Of a DNA stretch of 64,000 nucleotides, positions 10,148-19,820 are shown piece after piece (position 1 is the first letter of the stretch; each line of letters begins with the position of its first letter). Location of the stretch: assembly GCA_965238045.1 (NCBI GenBank), contig CBDEGU010000005.1, forward strand, positions 216,361 through 280,360. The letters are read 5' to 3'. The position numbers and the translations under genes were made by a program. Source of the DNA: CBDEGU01 sp965238045 (GTDB lineage Bacteria > Acidobacteriota > Terriglobia > Bryobacterales > UBA6623). The notes beneath the pieces were generated by a model. That model saw nothing but the letters and a program-made list of their open reading frames with translations. It had not been told where the DNA came from and did not search any database.

Positions 10148-10566
10148 AATCCCTCCTCCCGCTCGATTCCGTTCTTCTCCTCACCTGTCGAGGCGAAGGA
10201 TCTGCCAGACCGGTCCACGGGAGCCATGCAATCGATGGCGCCCCCTCGGGGAGTCAACAATTTTCGATCCTCTCGCCACGCCAGAACAGACTGCTTAGAC
10301 CGAAATCGCATACTTACAGACGGCTGCCAAGGGCCGCGAAATCTCGCCGAAACAGAGATCCGGCGAGGGCATCACCCTATGCCTAATAGTTCATATCGGC
10401 TATCATCCTGATTACTTGAGGACATATTCGTGTTTTTCGCCCGCTCAAACGGCGGCACGCCAGCCGAGCCGGGCCCTCGCCGGCGTCGCGCCTTACAAGG
10501 GAGCAGCCGCCACGACGGGGCTCGAAACAGTAACAAGAAGGATGGGCCCGCAGTCGCCCGATCGGG
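10148..10566. other. intergenic stretch with one hairpin
   Basis: No gene is supportable here. CTCGCCG (10343-10349) pairs with CGGCGAG (10361-10367) around an 11-base loop. This might terminate the minus-strand SMP-30 transcript or sit in the GGDEF leader. Confidence 0.4.
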
Positions 10567-11610
10567 TTAGGGCAGGCGGCCTTCGGCGAGCAGCCGAATC
10601 CGGTACAGCCCCCCGCGGGCGGTAATGTAGAGCATGTGACCGTCATCACCCCAGCCAACGTTCGAGGGCGTCTCTTCCGGCCGGATCGTGCCCAGGTGTT
10701 TGCCGCCGGGCGTGAAGATCCACACGCCGCCCGGCCCGGTGAGATAGAGATTCCCCTTGGTGTCGGTCTTCAAACCATCGGGGAGTCCGTCGGCGTCCAC
10801 CGCGGTCGCATCGTAAAATACCCGGCCTTCGCCGAGCCGGCCATCGTCGCGGACCGGGTAGGCCATCCAGATCTTGCGCCGCGGGTCGGAATTAGCGACA
10901 TAGAGGGTCTTTTCGTCGGGTGAAAACGCCAGGCCATTGGGCCGGGTCAGCTCGCGATTGAGCAACTCGACCTCGCCGTCCGGACTCAGACGGTAGATGC
11001 CGTTGAACGCCAGATCCTTATCCGGATCTTCGTCTCCGCCCGCCAGCCCGTAAGGAGGATCGGTGAAATAAGCCCAGCCGTCGGACTTGTAGACGATGTC
11101 GTTGGGACTGTTCAGCCGCTTGCCCCGGTATTTGTCGGCCAGAACCGTCCGCGAACCATCCGCCTCGAACCGCACGATGCGCCGGTTGCCGTGCTCGCAG
11201 GCCACCACCCGGCGCTGGGCGTCCAGCGTCAAGCCATTGGGCCCGATGAAGCGGCCCTCCTCGTACTCTCCCGCAAAGTTGGGTTTGCTGAAGTCACTGA
11301 TCTCGCCCGAAGCGGCGTCCCAGCGGTAGATGGCGTTGCCGCGAACGTCGCTAAACAACAGGGCCGCCCGCGAGGCGCCGGTCCACAACGGACCCTCGGT
11401 GAACATGAAGTGACTCTGGAGCTTTTCGATCCGGGCATCGGCCGCCACGATGGCATCGAGCGCCGCGTCATAGCCGGCGACCACACCCGCCGAGGGCGGC
11501 TCCTTGGCCGGTTCGGCCCTGTCCCGAACCGCGGGGCCGCAGGCGCCCATGGATAAAACCAGTCCGGCGGCCACGGCGATTCGGATCACAAGCACTCGCA
11601 TGACAAACAT
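10567..11610 (-). CDS. SMP-30/gluconolactonase-like lipoprotein
   Basis: The product (347 aa) is a six-bladed propeller hydrolase of the SMP-30/gluconolactonase/LRE family. It probably opens a sugar lactone. The N-terminus is a lipoprotein signal with a lipobox-like LSMGAC, so membrane anchoring is likely. Family motifs seen are FTEGPLW, NGLTLD, LNSPNDIVYKSDGWAYFTDP and RPNGLAFSPDEKTLYVANSD, which carry the metal-binding Glu/Asn/Asp. ATG at 11610 follows GGGGGAG eight bases upstream. It starts 21 bp after the end of polA on the same strand and is probably co-transcribed. Confidence 0.88.
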   Translation of the reverse strand: MFVMRVLVIRIAVAAGLVLSMGACGPAVRDRAEPAKEPPSAGVVAGYDAALDAIVAADARIEKLQSHFMFTEGPLWTGASRAALLFSDVRGNAIYRWDAASGEISDFSKPNFAGEYEEGRFIGPNGLTLDAQRRVVACEHGNRRIVRFEADGSRTVLADKYRGKRLNSPNDIVYKSDGWAYFTDPPYGLAGGDEDPDKDLAFNGIYRLSPDGEVELLNRELTRPNGLAFSPDEKTLYVANSDPRRKIWMAYPVRDDGRLGEGRVFYDATAVDADGLPDGLKTDTKGNLYLTGPGGVWIFTPGGKHLGTIRPEETPSNVGWGDDGHMLYITARGGLYRIRLLAEGRLP

Positions 11611-11631
11611 CTCTAACACTCCCCCAAGCCG

Positions 11632-14262
11632 CTACGCCGGCTTCATGTCCCGCCAGTTCTTGCCCACCTTGACCTCGGCCAGCAGCGGCACGTCGAGCCG
11701 CCTGGCCTGTTCCATTTCCGTCTTGACAAACTTGGCCACCGCCGCGGTCTGGTTTTCGGGAACTTCAAACAAAAGTTCATCATGCACCTGCAGCAGCATC
11801 ACCGCGTCACCGCTTACCTGACCGAGTTTCCGGTCGATCTCAATCATCGCAATTTTGATCAGGTCCGCGGCCGAACCCTGGATCGGGGAGTTGATCGCCG
11901 TACGTTCGGCGAAGCCGCGAACCGAAGCGTTCGTGCTCTCAAGATCCGGAATCGGACGCTGCCGTCCGAGTAGCGTCCGGGCGTAGCCGGTTCGGCGGGC
12001 CTGGCCGGTGGCCTTCTCCATGAATCTCTTGACTCCGGCGTAGCGCTCGAAATAGGCGTCGATATACTCGCGCGCTTCCGCCTGCGGAATCGAGAGCTGC
12101 TTCGCCAGACCGAAGGGGCTTTGGCCATAGACAATGCCGAAGTTCACCGCTTTGGCGCGGCGGCGCTCCTCGGCGCCTACCAGCAGAGGCGCGATGCCGA
12201 AAACCTCCGACGCCGTCCGGGTGTGAATGTCCTCGCCCCTCTGAAACGCCTCCCGCAGCACCGCGTCCCCGGACATGTGAGCGAGCACGCGCAGTTCGAT
12301 CTGCGAGTAGTCCGCGGCCAGCAGGTTCCACCCCGGCCGGGCGCGGAAGGCGGCCCGGATCTCACGGCCCAGTTCGGTCCGAACCGGAATGTTCTGCAAA
12401 TTCGGGCTCGAGGAACTGAGCCGGCCCGTGGCCGCTCCGCACTGATTGAAGGTTGTATGAAGACGCCCGGTCGCCGGATCGATCAGCGCCGGCAGCGCGT
12501 CCACATAGGTACTTTTGAGCTTCGCCAGCCGCCGGTATGCAAGAACCTTCGCCGGCATTTCATGATCACTCGAGAGATTCTCCAGCACGTCCGACGCCGT
12601 CGAGAGCGACTTCGTCTTGCCGCGCCGCGGCGGAGCCCGCAGCCCAAGATCTTCATAGAGAACCTTGGCAAGCTGTTTCGGCGAGTTGATATTGAATGCC
12701 GAGCCGGCCAGAGCATGAATCTGTTCGCTCAGCGAAGCAATCTCGCCTTCCATGCGGCGAGAAAGTTCGCCCAATGCCTCCGGGTCGATCAGGACGCCCG
12801 CTGTTTCCATTCGCGCCAGAATCGGCGCCAGAGGCATCTCAACGTTTTCGTAGAGATCCCTCAATTTCCTGGTTTCAATCTCAAGTGCGAGCTGCTCTCC
12901 AAGACGGCGCACAAGATCCGCCGTGCGGGCCGGGTCGCCATCCGCCGCCACCCCAAGCGAGCGGGCCACGGACTTCTCCAGAGAAAAATCAGCCCGCGAA
13001 GCATCGAGCAGAAACCCGGCCAGCATCGTGTCCTCGGTGACTCCCTCGAGCGCGATGCCGAGTTTCTCGAATGCATGGAGCGCGGATTTCTGATCGTGAA
13101 CTCTCTTGGGCTGGCGGGGATCTTCGAGGAACTCTCGCGCGGCCGGCAGCAGTTCGGCCCCCAGCCGGATGGCGTCTCCAGCCGGTCCGCATAAGCCGGC
13201 CACCGGCTCTGGCTCCAAAGTTTCTCGCTCCCCCGCCGCCGTGATCACCACCGTCGTAATCGCGCCGGTTTGGCTCTCTCCGCCTTCGCCCGGACCGCTG
13301 GCCGCCCCGCGCCAGGTTTCGAGCCAGGTTTCGAGCTCTTCGGCCGATCCCATCGTCCGGTAATGAGTCTCGGGTTCTTGCCGTGGCACTGCCAGGCGGC
13401 TGAGCAGACTGTTAAATTCCAGCTCGCGATACAGCCCGGCGAGCGCTTCCTGGTCCGGTTCGCTCACCCGCAGCGCCTCCAGGTCGAACTCGCACGGAGC
13501 ATCCAAAGCAATCGTCGCCAAACGCTTGCTCAGCAAGATCTGCTCGCTGTTCTGCTGCAAGCTCTCCCTATAGGTCTTGCGCTTGACCTCACCGGCGTTC
13601 TCTATCGCCTGCTCCACGCTGCCATAGGTCGCAATCAAGTCCCGCGCCCCCTTATCCCCAATGCCCGGAGCGCCGGGAATATTGTCTACCGAGTCGCCTT
13701 TGAGCGCCAGAAAATCCGCCACCTGGGAAGGCTCGACGCCCATCGTCTCCTTGACCTTTTCAACATCCAGAATCAGATCATCCTTCATCGGATTCAGGAT
13801 CACCACCCCCTCGCCCACCAGTTGTGCCAAATCCTTATCGGATGAGACGATGCAGACCGAAACGCCCTCCCGGCTCGCCTTCGCCGCCAGCGTGCCAATC
13901 AAATCATCGGCCTCGTAGCCGTCGCTGGCTAGCACCGGAATCCGGTTGCTCTCAAGCAGCCGCCGGATACTGGGAATCTGAGCAATCAAATCCTCGGGCG
14001 TCTCGGCGCGATTGGCTTTGTACTCGGGAAAAATCTCATCCCGAAACGTCGGTCCCGCCCCTTCCCAAACCGCCGCGAGATACTCAGGCGAATGCGTATC
14101 GAGGAACTTCCGCAGCATGTTCACGAACAGATAGACAGCCTCGGTGGGCCGGCCATCGGAGGTGCGCATCAACGGCGCCCCGGCGCGCGCCCGGCCATAG
14201 AAGGCGCGAAAGATCAGCCCGAAAGTATCGATCAGAAACAAACGTGCCCGCGGGTCGGCCAT
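11632..14262 (-). CDS. polA: DNA polymerase I
   Basis: The product (876 aa) fills gaps and removes RNA primers. The 5'-3' exonuclease domain spans about 1-290 (LFLIDTFGLIFRAFYG, GYEADDLIGTLA, IVSSDKDLAQLVG). The polymerase domain spans about 480-876 with motif A DYSQIELRVLAHMSGD, motif B KAVNFGIVYGQSPFG and motif C QVHDELLFEVPE. In the central 3'-5' exonuclease region the DxE metal-binding motif of E. coli Pol I is not visible, so proofreading is probably absent, as in Taq-type enzymes. The length is between Taq (832) and E. coli (928). Confidence 0.96.
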   Translation of the reverse strand: MADPRARLFLIDTFGLIFRAFYGRARAGAPLMRTSDGRPTEAVYLFVNMLRKFLDTHSPEYLAAVWEGAGPTFRDEIFPEYKANRAETPEDLIAQIPSIRRLLESNRIPVLASDGYEADDLIGTLAAKASREGVSVCIVSSDKDLAQLVGEGVVILNPMKDDLILDVEKVKETMGVEPSQVADFLALKGDSVDNIPGAPGIGDKGARDLIATYGSVEQAIENAGEVKRKTYRESLQQNSEQILLSKRLATIALDAPCEFDLEALRVSEPDQEALAGLYRELEFNSLLSRLAVPRQEPETHYRTMGSAEELETWLETWRGAASGPGEGGESQTGAITTVVITAAGERETLEPEPVAGLCGPAGDAIRLGAELLPAAREFLEDPRQPKRVHDQKSALHAFEKLGIALEGVTEDTMLAGFLLDASRADFSLEKSVARSLGVAADGDPARTADLVRRLGEQLALEIETRKLRDLYENVEMPLAPILARMETAGVLIDPEALGELSRRMEGEIASLSEQIHALAGSAFNINSPKQLAKVLYEDLGLRAPPRRGKTKSLSTASDVLENLSSDHEMPAKVLAYRRLAKLKSTYVDALPALIDPATGRLHTTFNQCGAATGRLSSSSPNLQNIPVRTELGREIRAAFRARPGWNLLAADYSQIELRVLAHMSGDAVLREAFQRGEDIHTRTASEVFGIAPLLVGAEERRRAKAVNFGIVYGQSPFGLAKQLSIPQAEAREYIDAYFERYAGVKRFMEKATGQARRTGYARTLLGRQRPIPDLESTNASVRGFAERTAINSPIQGSAADLIKIAMIEIDRKLGQVSGDAVMLLQVHDELLFEVPENQTAAVAKFVKTEMEQARRLDVPLLAEVKVGKNWRDMKPA

Positions 14263-14349
14263 CGTGTCTAGTGTACTGGTTTGACGCCGCGGCTTCGACG
14301 TCTGAAACCTTCTACCACCGATCGTGAACCTGCGACCCTCCCGCGCCCT

Positions 14350-15873
14350 TCATCGTCCCGGCTTGCCCTCGCCCGGACCAGGCTCGTATCTTGCCGGTCG
14401 GTACGGGTTCTCGATACCGAAGAACTTGGCGGTCATCAAATCGGTCTTCGATTTGCCCCCTTTCCACAAATCCCACTTCGGCTCGGCGTACCGGCCGAAG
14501 AACTCATGCAATCGCTTTCGCAACGCACTCTGCGCCGGCTGGTATTCCGCCTGCCCATAGAGATTCAATCGTTCGCCGGGATCGTTCTCCAGCCGGTACA
14601 GCTCATTCGGCTTCTGATAGATACGCTCGATGTATTTCCACTCACCGGTCCGAACCGCCCGCACGTTTTCAAATTCATAGAAAACGGCGTTATCCCAGCC
14701 GTCCGGTTCGCCCGCCCGCTCGCGCTCCAGTGCCGCCGCGAAGTTGCGCCCCGCGGGCAGAGGCCTCTCCGGCAGCTTCTCTTCCAGCCCCAAGTAGTGC
14801 AGCACCGTCGTGAGCACGTCGTAGTTACTCACCAGCAGGTCGCTTCTCTGGCCGGCGGAGATGCGCCCCTTGTGCCGGAAGATCATCGGAATCCACATTG
14901 TCCAGTCGAAAGCGGTCAGCGGGCGCGTGTGATCGCCCATGCCCCAGAAACCGCTATGACCGCCAGCCAGTCCCTGATCGCCCATGAAGATGACCAGTGT
15001 GTTTTCGTCGAGCCGGTGACGCGCAAGCGTCGCCATGATCCGCTCAACCCCGTCGTCCACGCCGCTGACCTCGGCCGCGTATTTGCGCCGTACCTGGATG
15101 TCCCGCATCCAGTCGCCGTAATTGAAATTCCACGGATGCGGCGCATCCAGCGGCATTGACGGCAGCGGGTGACGCCCGTATCGCGACGCGTGCCGGTTGC
15201 GGATCGGCTCTTTCATGGCGCTGCCCAGCCCGTAGGGTCCGTTGTAGGAGAGGAATAGAAAGAAGGGCTTGTCCCCGTGTTGCTGGACGCTTTGCTCAAT
15301 GAAGCGTATGCCGTGATCGGTCCAGAACTCTGTCTGATACGCCGGCTCTTGGCGGATCTTGCCGTCTTCGATGATCTGCTGGTCGTAAAATCCGGCGCTC
15401 GCGCCGTGCGGCTTCGTCACCCAATACGTAAAGCCTTCCTGAGGCCGAAGGTTGTCTCCCAGGTGCCACTTGCCGCTGAGTCCGGCCACGTAGCCCGCGT
15501 CGGTGAGGATGCTGGGAAGCGTGGCAAACTCCTCGATCATGTTGTAGGCGCCGGGACCAATCTGCGCTCCGCCGCCTCCCAGATAGCGATGCACGCCGTG
15601 CTGCGACGGCATCAGCCCGGTCAGCAGACTGGCCCGCGTCGGCGAGCAGACGGCGTTATTGGCGAAGGCTCTCGAAAACAGTGTCCCCTCGGCCGCCAGA
15701 CGGTCAATCGCCGGCGTTTGAATATCCCTGTTGCCATAGCAGCCCAGTGTCCACGCGCCATGATTGTCGGTAAGAATCAAAACGACATTGGGGCGCTCGG
15801 GAGACTGAGCCGACGCTCCCGCGTGAAGCAACAGCGCGGCGAACAAACCTGGCAAGACCGAAAGGCGCGTCAT
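14350..15873 (-). CDS. secreted sulfatase (type I, formylglycine-dependent)
   Basis: The 507-aa protein has a signal peptide (to about GASA) and then the alkaline-phosphatase-like sulfatase fold. The metal-binding start LILTDNHGAW has N where most members have a second D. The signature CSPTRASLLTG begins at Cys76, the residue converted to formylglycine. Other family marks are GKWHLGD and FLFLSYNGP. It cleaves sulfate esters, probably from a polysaccharide or its fragments. No sulfatase-maturating enzyme is encoded in this window. It stands just upstream of MITE copy B. Confidence 0.93.
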   Translation of the reverse strand: MTRLSVLPGLFAALLLHAGASAQSPERPNVVLILTDNHGAWTLGCYGNRDIQTPAIDRLAAEGTLFSRAFANNAVCSPTRASLLTGLMPSQHGVHRYLGGGGAQIGPGAYNMIEEFATLPSILTDAGYVAGLSGKWHLGDNLRPQEGFTYWVTKPHGASAGFYDQQIIEDGKIRQEPAYQTEFWTDHGIRFIEQSVQQHGDKPFFLFLSYNGPYGLGSAMKEPIRNRHASRYGRHPLPSMPLDAPHPWNFNYGDWMRDIQVRRKYAAEVSGVDDGVERIMATLARHRLDENTLVIFMGDQGLAGGHSGFWGMGDHTRPLTAFDWTMWIPMIFRHKGRISAGQRSDLLVSNYDVLTTVLHYLGLEEKLPERPLPAGRNFAAALERERAGEPDGWDNAVFYEFENVRAVRTGEWKYIERIYQKPNELYRLENDPGERLNLYGQAEYQPAQSALRKRLHEFFGRYAEPKWDLWKGGKSKTDLMTAKFFGIENPYRPARYEPGPGEGKPGR

Positions 15874-15891
15874 GATTACGGTCGTATCTTA

Positions 15892-16082
15892 GCTCGTTTT
15901 TCTCACCACGTGGCCCGGTGAAGTGGCGAAGCGAAGTGCGTGAGAGGCCCGTCAGTACGAGGCGCGCGCCGCTTGACGAGCGCAGGCGTACTCGAGAGTA
16001 CGTTGAGCACGGCGAGCAAGCGCAACGAAGTAATGGCGGGCCTATCGCGTGCTTCGGTCGTCAGGTGGGGAGAAAAGCGGGC
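15892..16082 (+). mobile_element. MITE-like element, copy B (191 bp)
   Basis: This copy has the same inverted ends as copy A (GCTCGTTTTTCTCACCACG on the left, GGGGAGAAAAGCGGGC on the right). It is exactly 13 bp longer because of a partial internal duplication near the left end (CCCGGTGAAGTGGCG inserted after GTGG). The left flank is TA and the right flank AG. It lies between two divergent genes, sulfatase and isochorismatase-like hydrolase. Confidence 0.75.
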
Positions 16083-16251
16083 AGTAGTTGCCGGTAAGTC
16101 TCCGACCTTCGCTTCGGCGACCCTCGCCCTCGTTCCGCCATCCGCATGCCAAGCCACGAGTAGGCGAAAAAACTCCATGGCCGAAAAAAAAGTCTCGCCG
16201 CCCCCCATCAACTCGCGTTAGAATACTAATGCTAATCGGAGGTGTTACGGC

Positions 16252-17163
16252 ATGATTACCAGACGCGCCGCACTCACGCTGCTATCGAGTACCCTTGTCG
16301 CCCCGCATCTTGCCGCCCGGCCCGCCGCGCAAACCGTGCTGCTCCGGCCGAAACTCGCGGGCACCCTGCGGCTGACCGCCCGGGGCCGCGCCGCGAAGCC
16401 AGCCGGAACCGAAACCGTGCAGCCCTACGAGCGCGCGCTGGAGTGGAACGTCTCCGAGACGGCGATCATCGTCTGCGACATGTGGAACGACCACTATTGC
16501 GTCTCGGCCGCGCGCCGCGTTGTTGAGATGGTGCCGCGCCTGAACGAGGTTCTCGCCGCCGCCCGCCGCTTCGGCGTCGCCGTCATTCACGCGCCCAGCG
16601 GCACGATGGATTTCTATAAGGACACGCCTCAGCGCCGCCGCGCGACGGCCGCGCCGCAGCTTACCCCGCCGGTGCCCATCGCCCGCTGGTGCTACCTCGA
16701 CAAGAACGCCGAAGCACCGCTGCCCATCGACGACACCGGCGAGCCTTGCGACGACGCCGTCGGACGCGGGCGCGTTCGCATGTTCAGCCGCCAGCATCCC
16801 GATATCGTCATCGGTCCCCAAGACGCGATCAGCTCCATCGGACAGGAAATCTACAACTACTGCGAACAACTCGGCATCCGCAATATCGTGATGACCGGCG
16901 TCCACACGAATATGTGCATCCTCGGCCGTCCCTTCGGCATACGCCAGCAGAAACGACTGGGGCGCAACGTGGTTCTGGTGCGCGATCTTACCGACGCCAT
17001 GTATGACCCTCGCGACGAGCCCTACGTCAGCCACCGGCGAGGCACGGAAATGGTCATCGAGCACATCGAGCAGTTCTGGTGCCCTTCGATTCTCAGCAAA
17101 GACCTGCTAAGTATCGTCCCCGGTTCGGACCGGGAGAGGCATTCGGTCTCTTCCGGTGTCTAG
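16252..17163 (+). CDS. secreted isochorismatase-like cysteine hydrolase
   Basis: The product (303 aa) belongs to the isochorismatase-like hydrolase family. An RR-containing leader (MITRRAALTLL) suggests Tat export. The catalytic triad is represented by Asp76 in AIIVCDMWNDHYC and nucleophile Cys222 in TGVHTNMCILG. A middle lysine cannot be assigned with certainty. Real substrates of exported members are poorly known; amide or ureido compounds are plausible. GGAGGTG at 16238-16244 sets the ATG start. The TAG stop is completed by the first base of MITE copy C. Two further genes follow on the same strand. Confidence 0.85.
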   Translation: MITRRAALTLLSSTLVAPHLAARPAAQTVLLRPKLAGTLRLTARGRAAKPAGTETVQPYERALEWNVSETAIIVCDMWNDHYCVSAARRVVEMVPRLNEVLAAARRFGVAVIHAPSGTMDFYKDTPQRRRATAAPQLTPPVPIARWCYLDKNAEAPLPIDDTGEPCDDAVGRGRVRMFSRQHPDIVIGPQDAISSIGQEIYNYCEQLGIRNIVMTGVHTNMCILGRPFGIRQQKRLGRNVVLVRDLTDAMYDPRDEPYVSHRRGTEMVIEHIEQFWCPSILSKDLLSIVPGSDRERHSVSSGV

Positions 17164-17340
17164 CCCGCTTTTCTCACCACGTGACGAAGCGAAGTGGGTG
17201 AGAGGCCCGTCAGTACGAGGCGCGCGCCGCTTGACGAACGCAGGCGTACTTGAGAGTACGTTGAGCACGGCGAGCAAGCGCAACGAAGGAATGGCGGGCC
17301 TGTCATGTGCTTCGGTCGTCAGGTGGTGAGAATCGCGGGC
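17163..17340 (+). mobile_element. MITE-like element, copy C (178 bp)
   Basis: The length is identical to copy A and the sequence very similar, with ends GCCCGCTTTTCTCACCACG and GTGGTGAGAATCGCGGGC. The left flank is TA, which is part of the upstream stop codon. The right flank is TT, so the target duplication is imperfect or decayed. Confidence 0.78.
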
Positions 17341-17416
17341 TTGCCATTTCCCGTCCGCGATCAACGGCTCGCGGGCCAGCGCGCTCCCCTGAAGCGAAGC
17401 CACTGGAGCAATCACA

Positions 17417-18589
17417 ATGAACCGGCGGACGTTCTTCTTCCTCTCTGGAGCCGCGCTCGCCCCGGCCGCGACCATGCGCCGAGCCGCCGCGCAGTCCAAG
17501 CGCGAGATCTATTCCCTCACCGTCTGCCCCTGGACGCCGGAAAATCCCCGCCACGATCACGCCCAGATCTTCCCGCTGCAAAACGGCCATCTGATGCTGG
17601 TCTGGTCGGAGTACTACGTCCGGCGGCCTTCGAATATCTTTCGCACACCTTACTCGGAGACCGGCGCCGACGACCAAGCCCCCTGCCGCATCTCCGCCCG
17701 CGTCTCGCGCGACCGCGGCCGAAGCTGGAGCGACCGCATCGTTTTGCAGGAAAATATCGGAACCGCCAACGTCAAGCAGCCCAATCTGCTGCGCCTGCCC
17801 GGCGGCGATGTGGTCTTCTTCTTTACCTCATGGGATTTCGAATCGCACCAGCGCCGCATCCACCTGCGGCGCTCCTCCGACGATTGCGAAACATGGACGC
17901 CGCCCGCTCAGATCTCGCCCGAAGGCGGCGTCTATATTCTCGATGCCGGCCGCATCTTCCTCCACAGCTCCGGACGCGCCATCTTGCCCGCCTACTGGAC
18001 GCCCGAAATTTGGAACGAGAAAGAACACCTCACCGCCTTCTGCTTCTACTCCGATGACCAGGGCAAGACATGGAAGCGCAGCAGCAACCAGATCGACATC
18101 CCCGGCCGGGGCGCCATGGAACCAGCCGTCATCGAGCGCAACGACGGATCGCTGTTCGCCCTGCTGCGCACCCAACTGGGCAAACTCTGGCAGGCCGAAT
18201 CACCCGACGCCGGCGAGACCTGGCGCGGCGTCAAACCCACCGTGCTCGACTCGGTGCAATCGGAACCCGTCCTGCGGCGCATTCCCAAGACCGGTGATCT
18301 GCTGGCCATCTGGCATCACGCCGTCCCCTACGCGATGCGGACGCCCCGCCTCTCGAAGAGTTTTCACCACCCGCGCAATCCTCTCAGTTGCGCCATATCC
18401 CGCGACGAAGGCGCCACCTGGGAGAACATCAAGAACATCGAGAATCGCCAAGGCTACAGCAACGCCTACCCGAACGTTTTCTTTCTCGGTGACGAAGCGC
18501 TCATCACCTATTCGTTCAACTCCGAGTCCAGCGCGCATGTCAGGAATCTCCACCTGAAGATTTTCCCGGTCGAATGGTTCTATCGCTGA
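17417..18589 (+). CDS. secreted Asp-box (sialidase/BNR family) protein
   Basis: The product (390 aa) has a Tat-like leader (MNRRTFFFLSGAALAPAA) followed by a six-bladed propeller. Asp-box repeats are visible as SRDRGRSWSD, SSDDCETWTP, YSDDQGKTWK, SPDAGETWRG and SRDEGATWEN. This fits the exo-alpha-sialidase superfamily (GH33-like). The catalytic Tyr/Glu and Arg triad was not assigned, so sialidase activity is inferred only. The gene sits between the isochorismatase-like and PhyH-like genes in one direction, with GGAG nine bases before its ATG. Confidence 0.82.
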   Translation: MNRRTFFFLSGAALAPAATMRRAAAQSKREIYSLTVCPWTPENPRHDHAQIFPLQNGHLMLVWSEYYVRRPSNIFRTPYSETGADDQAPCRISARVSRDRGRSWSDRIVLQENIGTANVKQPNLLRLPGGDVVFFFTSWDFESHQRRIHLRRSSDDCETWTPPAQISPEGGVYILDAGRIFLHSSGRAILPAYWTPEIWNEKEHLTAFCFYSDDQGKTWKRSSNQIDIPGRGAMEPAVIERNDGSLFALLRTQLGKLWQAESPDAGETWRGVKPTVLDSVQSEPVLRRIPKTGDLLAIWHHAVPYAMRTPRLSKSFHHPRNPLSCAISRDEGATWENIKNIENRQGYSNAYPNVFFLGDEALITYSFNSESSAHVRNLHLKIFPVEWFYR

Positions 18590-18626
18590 TGCGCCCCCCT
18601 GTACCCCGCGCACACAGGACAACCCC

Positions 18627-19472
18627 ATGAAAGTATCCGAGATCGTTTCCCAAATCATCGAAAACGGCTACGCCATCATCGAAGGAGTGATTCCGGCTGA
18701 CCGGATCGGCGGCGTTTGCCAGCAGCTTATCGACGCCCAGCTCGCCCATCACGCCGACGCCGAAGCCGAGCTGGTCAAGACCCGCGGCTGCGGCCATCGC
18801 ATCGGCGTCCAGGGCGTGGGGCTGCTCAAGCAGGCCATCAACGCGACGCAATGTTTCGCGCCCTACCTCGCCGACAAGCGCATCCTCGGCGCCGCCGAAT
18901 CGTTCTTCGGCAAGTTCGTCCGTATTTCCTGCACCGATTGCGTCATCACCCATCCGGGCAACGACTGCGGTTACTGGCACGCCGACTGGCCTTACAACGC
19001 CACGAACTCAACGCACGTCCAGGCTCCCTATCGCGACGCCGTCATGCACCTCTCGTCCCTCTGGATGCTGACCCGTTTTGGCGAGGACAATGGCGGCACG
19101 TTCGTCCTGCCCGGCAGCCATCGCTCCTCCAACAATCCCGCCGCCGGCACGATGCCCGAGATCGACCACGACGCGCCGCAACCCGGCGAGCGCCAGGTCA
19201 CCGGACCGGCCGGCAGCGTGCTGCTCTACGACAGCCGTCTCTGGCACGCCGTCTCGCCCAACCGCAGCGAGGAGGACCGCGCGGCGCTCATCGTGCGCTA
19301 CGCCCCCTGGTGGCTCAACCTGACGCCGACCATGCGAGGCACCGCCGACCACGCGCGCATGGTCGCCGAGACCGGCGGCAAAAACTACGACGCCATCCCC
19401 GTCCGCCGGGACGTCTTCGACAAACTGCCCCAAGACGTCCAGCCCCTCTACCGCCACTGGGTCGAGGACTGA
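18627..19472 (+). CDS. phytanoyl-CoA dioxygenase family (PhyH) oxygenase
   Basis: This 281-aa protein is a non-haem Fe(II)/2-oxoglutarate-dependent oxygenase. The facial triad is visible: H118 and D120 in GYWHADWPYN and H207 in YDSRLWHAVSPN, with the 2-oxoglutarate-binding R224 in ALIVRYAPW. The length is normal for bacterial PhyH proteins, most of which hydroxylate small unknown substrates. It follows the Asp-box gene by 37 bp and is probably the last gene of that transcript. Confidence 0.88.
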   Translation: MKVSEIVSQIIENGYAIIEGVIPADRIGGVCQQLIDAQLAHHADAEAELVKTRGCGHRIGVQGVGLLKQAINATQCFAPYLADKRILGAAESFFGKFVRISCTDCVITHPGNDCGYWHADWPYNATNSTHVQAPYRDAVMHLSSLWMLTRFGEDNGGTFVLPGSHRSSNNPAAGTMPEIDHDAPQPGERQVTGPAGSVLLYDSRLWHAVSPNRSEEDRAALIVRYAPWWLNLTPTMRGTADHARMVAETGGKNYDAIPVRRDVFDKLPQDVQPLYRHWVED

Positions 19473-19533
19473 ACCTTCGGAAATAGGAAGCTGTCCCCGG
19501 TTCCCCCCCCGGTCCCCCCAACCCGCACATTGC

Positions 19534-19716
19534 ACAATCTCCGAGAGCCATCAAGATGAACCTTGGCGGCAACGAACGCAGCACAGCATCAGAAGCCCCG
19601 CGGGGGCGAGGGATAGTAGCCCAGGGCGGCCAGCCCTGGGTCAGAGTCGGCAAAGTTCAGCAAGCCCTGCAATGGGCGCAGGGAAATGCGCGCGAAATGT
19701 GAGAATGCGGGCTCTG
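19534..19716 (+). repeat. 183-bp dispersed hairpin repeat, copy 1
   Basis: This copy shares its whole length with 24764-24946. It holds two hairpins: GCCCC-GCG-GGGGC (19595-19607) and CCCAGGGC-GGCCA-GCCCTGGG (19620-19640), joined by GAGGGATAGTAG. It ends GAATGCGGGCTCTG. A related inverted partial copy lies at 24490-24579. The element is non-coding. A short motif just before it (AATAGGAAGCTGTCCCC, 19483-19505 area) recurs inverted near 24190-24215, also REP-like. Confidence 0.75.
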
Positions 19717-19820
19717 CCCCCATAGGCTCTCATCCTCCCGGAAGAGCCCAAGTTCACCAAGTTTGCGTCAGAATTGTACGGTCAGCCACGGGCAACACGA
19801 CGTTCCCAACTTCAATATTT

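Noticed and set aside
15903..17499. Recurring short frames with RLLAVLNV and LTHFASP-like peptides
   Set aside because: They are translations of the MITE-like repeat in one frame and occur wherever the repeat does; there is no sign of coding selection.
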